64,000 bases of DNA from contig JAFMSR010000015.1 of NCBI GenBank assembly GCA_022818135.1, positions 28,002,074 through 28,066,073 on the forward strand, read 5' to 3'. Made by a program: the position numbers and the translations under genes. Of the stretch, positions 23,969 through 35,900 are shown piece by piece. The notes beneath the pieces are model-generated. The model was given only the letters and a program-made list of their open reading frames with translations, was not told where the DNA came from and did not search any database. Each line of letters starts with the position of its first letter. Positions within the stretch are counted from its first letter, which is position 1. Source of the DNA: Saxidomus purpurata (lineage: Eukaryota > Mollusca > Bivalvia > Venerida > Veneridae).

Positions 23969-26900
23969 CCTCGCTTTGTATGTCCGCTTTTGTCCGGTAA
24001 CCGCATCAGCAGCGAAAAGTGGAAAGTTCCGTCCATGTCATTTGACAGAGACCAGATCAGGTTGTGTAAGTGGTTGGCCACTTGTCTCTTGTTTCTTTTC
24101 TTATGTTTGCAGGTATATCCGTATTAACTTCTTTGCTCTAAATATTGTTTGTGAATTTCAGGTGGCTTTGCCGAAGAATACAGATGAAGATACCGGTGTT
24201 CGCGTTTTTTCCCGTCCTGTCCGGTATGTGTAGTTAGTTTAGTTTTCTTTAGTTAGTTAGTTTTCTTTTGTTTTTCATTTAACATGATGTGCTGCCGTTC
24301 CGTGAGTCTTACCGTAGCGCTGCAGTCTGAGCACCATACCTTGGCCTTGGCAGCTTGAACCGCCCTCGCTTTGCCTGCCCGCTTTTGTCCGGTCCGGTCC
24401 GGTAACCGCATCAGCAGCGAAAAGTGGCAAGCTCCGTCCGTGTGTTTGGGCAGAGAGCAGAGGAGGGTGTGTTAGTGGTTGGCCACTTGCCTTTTGTTCC
24501 TTTTCTTATGTTTGCAGGTATATCCGTATTAACTTCATTGCTCTACTAACAGTGGTTTGTTTGTGAATTTCAGGTGGCTTTGCCGAAGAATACAGATGAA
24601 GATACCGGTGTTCGCGTCCGTACCGCGCGGTTTTTTTCCCGTCCTGTCCGGTATGTGTAGTTAGTTTAGTTTTCTTTAGTTAGTTAGTTTTCTTTTGTTT
24701 TTCATTTAACATGATGTGCTGCCGTTCCGTGAGTCTTACCGTAGCGCTGCAGTCTGAGCACCATACCTTGGCCTTGGCAGCTTGAACCGCCCTCGCTTTG
24801 CCTGCCCGCTTTTGTCCGGTCCGGTCCGGTAACCGCATCAGCAGCGAAAAGTGGCAAGCTCCGTCCGTGTGTTTGGGCAGAGAGCAGAGGAGGGTGTGTT
24901 AGTGGTTGGCCACTTGCCTTTTGTTCCTTTTCTTATGTTTGCAGGTATATCCGTATTAACTTCATTGCTCTACTAACAGTGGTTTGTTTGTGAATTTCAG
25001 GTGGCTTTGCCGAAGAATACAGATGAAGATACCGGTGTTCGCGTCCGTACCGCGCGGTTTTTTTCCCGTCCTGTCCGGTATGTGTAGTTAGTTTAGTTTT
25101 CTTTAGTTAGTTAGTTTTCTTTTGTTTTTCATTTAACATGATGTGCTGCCGTTCCGTGAGTCTTACCGTAGCGCTGCAGTCTGAGCACCATACCTTGGCC
25201 TTGGCAGCTTGAACCGCCCTCGCTTTGCCTGCCCGCTTTTGTCCGGTCCGGTCCGGTAACCGCATCAGCAGCGAAAAGTGGCAAGCTCCGTCCGTGTGTT
25301 TGGGCAGAGAGCAGAGGAGGGTGTGTTAGTGGTTGGCCACTTGCCTTTTGTTCCTTTTCTTATGTTTGCAGGTATATCCGTATTAACTTCATTGCTCTAC
25401 TAACAGTGGTTTGTTTGTGAATTTCAGGTGGCTTTGCCGAAGAATACAGATGAAGATACCGGTGTTCGCGTCCGTACCGCGCGGTTTTTTTCCCGTCCTG
25501 TCCGGTATGTGTAGTTAGTTTAGTTTTCTTTAGTTAGTTAGTTTTCTTTTGTTTTTCATTTAACATGATGTGCTGCCGTTCCGTGAGTCTTACCGTAGCG
25601 CTGCAGTCTGAGCACCATACCTTGGCCTTGGCAGCTTGAACCGCCCTCGCTTTGCCTGCACGCTTTTGTCCGGTCCGGTCCGGTAACCGCATCAGCAGCG
25701 AAAAGTGGCAAGCTCCGTCCGTGTGTTTGGGCAGAGAGCAGAGGAGGGTGTGTTAGTGGTTGGCCACTTGCCTTTTGTTCCTTTTCTTATGTTTGCAGGT
25801 ATATCCGTATTAACTTCATTGCTCTACTAACAGTGGTTTGTTTGTGAATTTCAGGTGGCTTTGCCGAAGAATACAGATGAAGATACCGGTGTTCGCGTCC
25901 GTACCGCGCGGTTTTTTTCCCGTCCTGTCCGGTATGTGTAGTTAGTTTAGTTTTCTTTAGTTAGTTAGTTTTCTTTTTGTTTTTCATTTAACGTGATGTG
26001 CTGCCGTTCCGTGAGTCTTACCGTAGCGCTGCAGTCTGAGCACCATACCTTGGCCTTGGCAGCTTGAACCGCCCTCGCTTTGCCTGCCCGCTTTTGTCCG
26101 GTCCGGTCCGGTAACCGCATCAGCAGCGAAAAGTGGCAAGCTCCGTCCGTGTGTTTGGGCAGAGAGCAGAGGAGGGTGTGTTAGTGGTTGGCCACTTGCC
26201 TTTTGTTCCTTTTCTTATGTTTGCAGGTATATCCGTATTAACTTCATTGCTCTACTAACAGTGGTTTGTTTGTGAATTTCAGGTGGCTTTGCTGAAGAAT
26301 ACAGATGAAGATACCGGTGTTCGCGTCCGTACCGCGCGGTTTTTTTCCCGTACTGTCCGGTATGTGTAGTTAGTTTAGTTTTCTTTAGTTAGTTAGTTTT
26401 CTTTTGTTTTTCATTTAACATGATGTGCTGCCGTTCCGTGAGTCTTACCGTAGCGCTGCAGTCTGAGCACCATACCTTGGCCTTGGCAGCTTGAACCGCC
26501 CTCGCTTTGCCTGCCCGCTTTTGTCCGGTCCGGTCCGGTAACCGCATCAGCAGCGAAAAGTGGCAAGCTCCGTCCGTGTGTTTGGGCAGAGAGCAGAGGA
26601 GGGTGTGTTAGTGGTTGGCCACTTGCCTTTTGTTCCTTTTCTTATGTTTGCAGGTATATCCGTATTAACTTCATTGCTCTACTAACAGTGGTTTGTTTGT
26701 GAATTTCAGGTGGCTTTGCCGAAGAATACAGATGAAGATACCGGTGTTCGCGTCCGTACCGCGCGGTTTTTTTCCCGTCCTGTCCGGTATGTGTAGTTAG
26801 TTTAGTTTTCTTTAGTTAGTAAGTTTTCTTTTGTTTTTCATTTAACATGATGTGCTGCCGTTCCGTGAGTCTTACCGTAGCGCTGCAGTCTGAGCACCAT

Positions 26901-29900
26901 ACCTTGGCCTTGGCAGCTTGAACCGCCCTCGCTTTGCCTGCCCGCTTTTGTCCGGTCCGGTCCGGTAACCGCATCAGCAGCGAAAAGTGGCAAGCTCCGT
27001 CCGTGTGTTTGGGCAGAGAGCAGAGGAGGGTGTGTTAGTGGTTGGCCACTTGCCTTTTGTTCCTTTTCTTATGTTTGCAGGTATATCCGTATTAACTTCA
27101 TTGCTCTACTAACAGTGGTTTGTTTGTGAATTTCAGGTGGCTTTGCCGAAGAATACAGATGAAGATACCGGTGTTCGCGTCCGTACCGCGCGGTTTTTTT
27201 CCCGTCCTGTCCGGTATGTGTAGTTAGTTTAGTTTTCTTTAGTTAGTTAGTTTTCTTTTGTTTTTCATTTAACATGATGTGCTGCCGTTCCGTGAGTCTT
27301 ACCGTAGCGCTGCAGTCTGAGCACCATACCTTGGCCTTGGCAGCTTGAACCGCCCTCGCTTTGCCTGCCCGCTTTTGTCCGGTCCGGTCCGGTAACCGCA
27401 TCAGCAGCGAAAAGTGGCAAGCTCCGTCCGTGTGTTTGGGCAGAGAGCAGAGGAGGGTGTGTTAGTGGTTGGCCACTTGCCTTTTGTTCCTTTTCTTATG
27501 TTTGCAGGTATATCCGTATTAACTTCATTGCTCTACTAACAGTGGTTTGTTTGTGAATTTCAGGTGGCTTTGCCGAAGAATACAGATGAAGATACCGGTG
27601 TTCGCGTCCGTACCGCGCGGTTTTTTTCCCGTCCTGTCCGGTATGTGTAGTTAGTTTAGTTTTCTTTAGTTAGTTAGTTTTCTTTTGTTTTTCATTTAAC
27701 GTGATGTGCTGCCGTTCCGTGAGTCTTACCGTAGCGCTGCAGTCTGAGCACCATACCTTGGCCTTGGCAGCTTGAACCGCCCTCGCTTTGCCTGCCCGCT
27801 TTTGTCCGGTCCGGTCCGGTAACCGCATCAGCAGCGAAAAGTGGCAAGCTCCGTCCGTGTGTTTGGGCAGAGAGCAGAGGAGGGTGTGTTAGTGGTTGGC
27901 CACTTGCCTTTTGTTCCTTTTCTTATGTTTGCAGGTATATCCGTATTAACTTCATTGCTCTACTAACAGTGGTTTGTTTGTGAATTTCAGGTGGCTTTGC
28001 CGAAGAATACAGATGAAGATACCGGTGTTCGCGTCCGTACCGCGCGGTTTTTTTCCCGTACTGTCCGGTATGTGTAGTTAGTTTAGTTTTCTTTAGTTAG
28101 TTAGTTTTCTTTTGTTTTTCATTTAACATGATGTGCTGCCGTTCCGTGAGTCTTACCGTAGCGCTGCAGTCTGAGCACCATACCTTGGCCTTGGCAGCTT
28201 GAACCGCCCTCGCTTTGCCTGCCCGCTTTTGTCCGGTCCGGTCCGGTAACCGCATCAGCAGCGAAAAGTGGCAAGCTCCGTCCGTGTGTTTGGGCAGAGA
28301 GCAGAGGAGGGTGTGTTAGTGGTTGGCCACTTGCCTTTTGTTCCTTTTCTTATGTTTGCAGGTATATCCGTATTAACTTCATTGCTCTACTAACAGTGGT
28401 TTGTTTGTGAATTTCAGGTGGCTTTGCTGAAGAATACAGATGAAGATACCGGTGTTCGCGTCCGTACCGCGCGGTTTTTTTCCCGTCCTGTCCGGTATGT
28501 GTAGTTAGTTTAGTTTTCTTTAGTTAGTTAGTTTTCTTTTGTTTTTCATTTAACATGATGTGCTGCCGTTCCGTGAGTCTTACCGTAGCGCTGCAGTCTG
28601 AGCACCATACCTTGGCCTTGGCAGCTTGAACCGCCCTCGCTTTGCCTGCCCGCTTTTGTCCGGTCCGGTCCGGTAACCGCATCAGCAGCGAAAAGTGGCA
28701 AGCTCCGTCCGTGTGTTTGGGCAGAGAGCAGAGGAGGGTGTGTTAGTGGTTGGCCACTTGCCTTTTGTTCCTTTTCTTATGTTTGCAGGTATATCCGTAT
28801 TAACTTCATTGCTCTACTAACAGTGGTTTGTTTGTGAATTTCAGGTGGCTTTGCCGAAGAATACAGATGAAGATACCGGTGTTCGCGTCCGTACCGCGCG
28901 GTTTTTTTCCCGTCCTGTCCGGTATGTGTAGTTAGTTTAGTTTTCTTTAGTTAGTTAGTTTTCTTTTGTTTTTCATTTAACATGATGTGCTGCCGTTCCG
29001 TGAGTCTTACCGTAGCGCTGCAGTCTGAGCACCATACCTTGGCCTTGGCAGCTTGAACCGCCCTCGCTTTGCCTGCCCGCTTTTGTCCGGTCCGGTCCGG
29101 TAACCGCATCAGCAGCGAAAAGTGGCAAGCTCCGTCCGTGTGTTTGGGCAGAGAGCAGAGGAGGGTGTGTTAGTGGTTGGCCACTTGCCTTTTGTTCCTT
29201 TTCTTATGTTTGCAGGTATATCCGTATTAACTTCATTGCTCTACTAACAGTGGTTTGTTTGTGAATTTCAGGTGGCTTTGCCGAAGAATACAGATGAAGA
29301 TACCGGTGTTCGCGTCCGTACCGCGCGGTTTTTTTCCCGTCCTGTCCGGTATGTGTAGTTAGTTTAGTTTTCTTTAGTTAGTTAGTTTTCTTTTGTTTTT
29401 CATTTAACATGATGTGCTGCCGTTCCGTGAGTCTTACCGTAGCGCTGCAGTCTGAGCACCATACCTTGGCCTTGGCAGCTTGAACCGCCCTCGCTTTGCC
29501 TGCCCGCTTTTGTCCGGTCCGGTCCGGTAACCGCATCAGCAGCGAAAAGTGGCAAGCTCCGTCCGTGTGTTTGGGCAGAGAGCAGAGGAGGGTGTGTTAG
29601 TGGTTGGCCACTTGCCTTTTGTTCCTTTTCTTATGTTTGCAGGTATATCCGTATTAACTTCATTGCTCTACTAACAGTGGTTTGTTTGTGAATTTCAGGT
29701 GGCTTTGCCGAAGAATACAGATGAAGATACCGGTGTTCGCGTCCGTACCGCGCGGTTTTTTTCCCGTACTGTCCGGTATGTGTAGTTAGTTTAGTTTTCT
29801 TTAGTTAGTTAGTTTTCTTTTGTTTTTCATTTAACATGATGTGCTGCCGTTCCGTGAGTCTTACCGTAGCGCTGCAGTCTGAGCACCATACCTTGGCCTT

Positions 29901-32900
29901 GGCAGCTTGAACCGCCCTCGCTTTGCCTGCCCGCTTTTGTCCGGTCCGGTCCGGTAACCGCATCAGCAGCGAAAAGTGGCAAGCTCCGTCCGTGTGTTTG
30001 GGCAGAGAGCAGAGGAGGGTGTGTTAGTGGTTGGCCACTTGCCTTTTGTTCCTTTTCTTATGTTTGCAGGTATATCCGTATTAACTTCATTGCTCTACTA
30101 ACAGTGGTTTGTTTGTGAATTTCAGGTGGCTTTGCCGAAGAATACAGATGAAGATACCGGTGTTCGCGTCCGTACCGCGCGGTTTTTTTCCCGTCCTGTC
30201 CGGTATGTGTAGTTAGTTTAGTTTTCTTTAGTTAGTTAGTTTTCTTTTTGTTTTTCATTTAACATGATGTGCTGCCGTTCCGTGAGTCTTACCGTAGCGC
30301 TGCAGTCTGAGCACCATACCTTGGCCTTGGCAGCTTGAACCGCCCTCGCTTTGCCTGCCCGCTTTTGTCCGGTCCGGTCCGGTAACCGCATCAGCAGCGA
30401 AAAGTGGCAAGCTCCGTCCGTGTGTTTGGGCAGAGAGCAGAGGAGGGTGTGTTAGTGGTTGGCCACTTGCCTTTTGTTCCTTTTCTTATGTTTGCAGGTA
30501 TATCCGTATTAACTTCATTGCTCTACTAACAGTGGTTTGTTTGTGAATTTCAGGTGGCTTTGCCGAAGAATACAGATGAAGATACCGGTGTTCGCGTCCG
30601 TACCGCGCGGTTTTTTTCCCGTCCTGTCCGGTATGTGTAGTTAGTTTAGTTTTCTTTAGTTAGTTAGTTTTCTTTTGTTTTTCATTTAACATGATGTGCT
30701 GCCGTTCCGTGAGTCTTACCGTAGCGCTGCAGTCTGAGCACCATACCTTGGCCTTGGCAGCTTGAACCGCCCTCGCTTTGCCTGCCCGCTTTTGTCCGGT
30801 CCGGTCCGGTAACCGCATCAGCAGCGAAAAGTGGCAAGCTCCGTCCGTGTGTTTGGGCAGAGAGCAGAGGAGGGTGTGTTAGTGGTTGGCCACTTGCCTT
30901 TTGTTCCTTTTCTTATGTTTGCAGGTATATCCGTATTAACTTCATTGCTCTACTAACAGTGGTTTGTTTGTGAATTTCAGGTGGCTTTGCCGAAGAATAC
31001 AGATGAAGATACCGGTGTTCGCGTCCGTACCGCGCGGTTTTTTTCCCGTCCTGTCCGGTATGTGTAGTTAGTTTAGTTTTCTTTAGTTAGTTAGTTTTCT
31101 TTTGTTTTTCATTTAACATGATGTGCTGCCGTTCCGTGAGTCTTACCGTAGCGCTGCAGTCTGAGCACCATACCTTGGCCTTGGCAGCTTGAACCGCCCT
31201 CGCTTTGCCTGCCCGCTTTTGTCCGGTCCGGTCCGGTAACCGCATCAGCAGCGAAAAGTGGCAAGCTCCGTCCGTGTGTTTGGGCAGAGAGCAGAGGAGG
31301 GTGTGTTAGTGGTTGGCCACTTGCCTTTTGTTCCTTTTCTTATGTTTGCAGGTATATCCGTATTAACTTCATTGCTCTACTAACAGTGGTTTGTTTGTGA
31401 ATTTCAGGTGGCTTTGCCGAAGAATACAGATGAAGATACCGGTGTTCGCGTCCGTACCGCGCGGTTTTTTTCCCGTCCTGTCCGGTATGTGTAGTTAGTT
31501 TAGTTTTCTTTAGTTAGTTAGTTTTCTTTTGTTTTTCATTTAACATGATGTGCTGCCGTTCCGTGAGTCTTACCGTAGCGCTGCAGTCTGAGCACCATAC
31601 CTTGGCCTTGGCAGCTTGAACCGCCCTCGCTTTGCCTGCCCGCTTTTGTCCGGTCCGGTCCGGTAACCGCATCAGCAGCGAAAAGTGGCAAGCTCCGTCC
31701 GTGTGTTTGGGCAGAGAGCAGAGGAGGGTGTGTTAGTGGTTGGCCACTTGCCTTTTGTTCCTTTTCTTATGTTTGCAGGTATATCCGTATTAACTTCATT
31801 GCTCTACTAACAGTGGTTTGTTTGTGAATTTCAGGTGGCTTTGCCGAAGAATACAGATGAAGATACCGGTGTTCGCGTCCGTACCGCGCGGTTTTTTTCC
31901 CGTCCTGTCCGGTATGTGTAGTTAGTTTAGTTTTCTTTAGTTAGTTAGTTTTCTTTTGTTTTTCATTTAACATGATGTGCTGCCGTTCCGTGAGTCTTAC
32001 CGTAGCGCTGCAGTCTGAGCACCATACCTTGGCCTTGGCAGCTTGAACCGCCCTCGCTTTGCCTGCCCGCTTTTGTCCGGTCCGGTCCGGTAACCGCATC
32101 AGCAGCGAAAAGTGGCAAGCTCCGTCCGTGTGTTTGGGCAGAGAGCAGAGGAGGGTGTGTTAGTGGTTGGCCACTTGCCTTTTGTTCCTTTTCTTATGTT
32201 TGCAGGTATATCCGTATTAACTTCATTGCTCTACTAACAGTGGTTTGTTTGTGAATTTCAGGTGGCTTTGCTGAAGAATACAGATGAAGATACCGGTGTT
32301 CGCGTCCGTACCGCGCGGTTTTTTTCCCGTACTGTCCGGTATGTGTAGTTAGTTTAGTTTTCTTTAGTTAGTTAGTTTTCTTTTGTTTTTCATTTAACAT
32401 GATGTGCTGCCGTTCCGTGAGTCTTACCGTAGCGCTGCAGTCTGAGCACCATACCTTGGCCTTGGCAGCTTGAACCGCCCTCGCTTTGCCTGCCCGCTTT
32501 TGTCCGGTCCGGTCCGGTAACCGCATCAGCAGCGAAAAGTGGCAAGCTCCGTCCGTGTGTTTGGGCAGAGAGCAGAGGAGGGTGTGTTAGTGGTTGGCCA
32601 CTTGCCTTTTGTTCCTTTTCTTATGTTTGCAGGTATATCCGTATTAACTTCATTGCTCTACTAACAGTGGTTTGTTTGTGAATTTCAGGTGGCTTTGCTG
32701 AAGAATACAGATGAAGATACCGGTGTTCGCGTCCGTACCGCGCGGTTTTTTTCCCGTCCTGTCCGGTATGTGTAGTTAGTTTAGTTTTCTTTAGTTAGTT
32801 AGTTTTCTTTTGTTTTTCATTTAACATGATGTGCTGCCGTTCCGTGAGTCTTACCGTAGCGCTGCAGTCTGAGCACCATACCTTGGCCTTGGCAGCTTGA

Positions 32901-35900
32901 ACCGCCCTCGCTTTGCCTGCCCGCTTTTGTCCGGTCCGGTCCGGTAACCGCATCAGCAGCGAAAAGTGGCAAGCTCCGTCCGTGTGTTTGGGCAGAGAGC
33001 AGAGGAGGGTGTGTTAGTGGTTGGCCACTTGCCTTTTGTTCCTTTTCTTATGTTTGCAGGTATATCCGTATTAACTTCATTGCTCTACTAACAGTGGTTT
33101 GTTTGTGAATTTCAGGTGGCTTTGCCGAAGAATACAGATGAAGATACCGGTGTTCGCGTCCGTACCGCGCGGTTTTTTTCCCGTCCTGTCCGGTATGTGT
33201 AGTTAGTTTAGTTTTCTTTAGTTAGTTAGTTTTCTTTTGTTTTTCATTTAACATGATGTGCTGCCGTTCCGTGAGTCTTACCGTAGCGCTGCAGTCTGAG
33301 CACCATACCTTGGCCTTGGCAGCTTGAACCGCCCTCGCTTTGCCTGCCCGCTTTTGTCCGGTCCGGTCCGGTAACCGCATCAGCAGCGAAAAGTGGCAAG
33401 CTCCGTCCGTGTGTTTGGGCAGAGAGCAGAGGAGGGTGTGTTAGTGGTTGGCCACTTGCCTTTTGTTCCTTTTCTTATGTTTGCAGGTATATCCGTATTA
33501 ACTTCATTGCTCTACTAACAGTGGTTTGTTTGTGAATTTCAGGTGGCTTTGCCGAAGAATACAGATGAAGATACCGGTGTTCGCGTCCGTACCGCGCGGT
33601 TTTTTTCCCGTCCTGTCCGGTATGTGTAGTTAGTTTAGTTTTCTTTAGTTAGTTAGTTTTCTTTTGTTTTTCATTTAACATGATGTGCTGCCGTTCCGTG
33701 AGTCTTACCGTAGCGCTGCAGTCTGAGCACCATACCTTGGCCTTGGCAGCTTGAACCGCCCTCGCTTTGCCTGCCCGCTTTTGTCCGGTCCGGTCCGGTA
33801 ACCGCATCAGCAGCGAAAAGTGGCAAGCTCCGTCCGTGTGTTTGGGCAGAGAGCAGAGGAGGGTGTGTTAGTGGTTGGCCACTTGCCTTTTGTTCCTTTT
33901 CTTATGTTTGCAGGTATATCCGTATTAACTTCATTGCTCTACTAACAGTGGTTTGTTTGTGAATTTCAGGTGGCTTTGCCGAAGAATACAGATGAAGATA
34001 CCGGTGTTCGCGTCCGTACCGCGCGGTTTTTTTCCCGTACTGTCCGGTATGTGTAGTTAGTTTAGTTTTCTTTAGTTAGTTAGTTTTCTTTTGTTTTTCA
34101 TTTAACATGATGTGCTGCCGTTCCGTGAGTCTTACCGTAGCGCTGCAGTCTGAGCACCATACCTTGGCCTTGGCAGCTTGAACCGCCCTCGCTTTGCCTG
34201 CCCGCTTTTGTCCGGTCCGGTCCGGTAACCGCATCAGCAGCGAAAAGTGGCAAGCTCCGTCCGTGTGTTTGGGCAGAGAGCAGAGGAGGGTGTGTTAGTG
34301 GTTGGCCACTTGCCTTTTGTTCCTTTTCTTATGTTTGCAGGTATATCCGTATTAACTTCATTGCTCTACTAACAGTGGTTTGTTTGTGAATTTCAGGTGG
34401 CTTTGCCGAAGAATACAGATGAAGATACCGGTGTTCGCGTCCGTACCGCGCGGTTTTTTTCCCGTCCTGTCCGGTATGTGTAGTTAGTTTAGTTTTCTTT
34501 AGTTAGTTAGTTTTCTTTTTGTTTTTCATTTAACATGATGTGCTGCCGTTCCGTGAGTCTTACCGTAGCGCTGCAGTCTGAGCACCATACCTTGGCCTTG
34601 GCAGCTTGAACCGCCCTCGCTTTGCCTGCCCGCTTTTGTCCGGTCCGGTCCGGTAACCGCATCAGCAGCGAAAAGTGGCAAGCTCCGTCCGTGTGTTTGG
34701 GCAGAGAGCAGAGGAGGGTGTGTTAGTGGTTGGCCACTTGCCTTTTGTTCCTTTTCTTATGTTTGCAGGTATATCCGTATTAACTTCATTGCTCTACTAA
34801 CAGTGGTTTGTTTGTGAATTTCAGGTGGCTTTGCCGAAGAATACAGATGAAGATACCGGTGTTCGCGTCCGTACCGCGCCGTTTTTTTCCCGTCCTGTCC
34901 GGTATGTGTAGTTAGTTTAGTTTTCTTTAGTTAGTTAGTTTTCTTTTGTTTTTCATTTAACATGATGTGCTGCCGTTCCGTGAGTCTTACCGTAGCGCTG
35001 CAGTCTGAGCACCATACCTTGGCCTTGGCAGCTTGAACCGCCCTCGCTTTGCCTGCCCGCTTTTGTCCGGTCCGGTCCGGTAACCGCATCAGCAGCGAAA
35101 AGTGGCAAGCTCCGTCCGTGTGTTTGGGCAGAGAGCAGAGGAGGGTGTGTTAGTGGTTGGCCACTTGCCTTTTGTTCCTTTTCTTATGTTTGCAGGTATA
35201 TCCGTATTAACTTCATTGCTCTACTAACAGTGGTTTGTTTGTGAATTTCAGGTGGCTTTGCCGAAGAATACAGATGAAGATACCGGTGTTCGCGTCCGTA
35301 CCGCGCGGTTTTTTTCCCGTCCTGTCCGGTATGTGTAGTTAGTTTAGTTTTCTTTAGTTAGTTAGTTTTCTTTTGTTTTTCATTTAACATGATGTGCTGC
35401 CGTTCCGTGAGTCTTACCGTAGCGCTGCAGTCTGAGCACCATACCTTGGCCTTGGCAGCTTGAACCGCCCTCGCTTTGCCTGCCCGCTTTTGTCCGGTCC
35501 GGTCCGGTAACCGCATCAGCAGCGAAAAGTGGCAAGCTCCGTCCGTGTGTTTGGGCAGAGAGCAGAGGAGGGTGTGTTAGTGGTTGGCCACTTGCCTTTT
35601 GTTCCTTTTCTTATGTTTGCAGGTATATCCGTATTAACTTCATTGCTCTACTAACAGTGGTTTGTTTGTGAATTTCAGGTGGCTTTGCCGAAGAATACAG
35701 ATGAAGATACCGGTGTTCGCGTCCGTACCGCGCGGTTTTTTTCCCGTACTGTCCGGTATGTGTAGTTAGTTTAGTTTTCTTTAGTTAGTTAGTTTTCTTT
35801 TGTTTTTCATTTAACATGATGTGCTGCCGTTCCGTGAGTCTTACCGTAGCGCTGCAGTCTGAGCACCATACCTTGGCCTTGGCAGCTTGAACCGCCCTCG

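Noticed and set aside
24708..24770. C/D-box snoRNA in each monomer (ATGATGT as box C, CTGA as box D)
   Set aside because: The boxes are weakly matched and no terminal stem pairs the flanks, so the match is probably chance.
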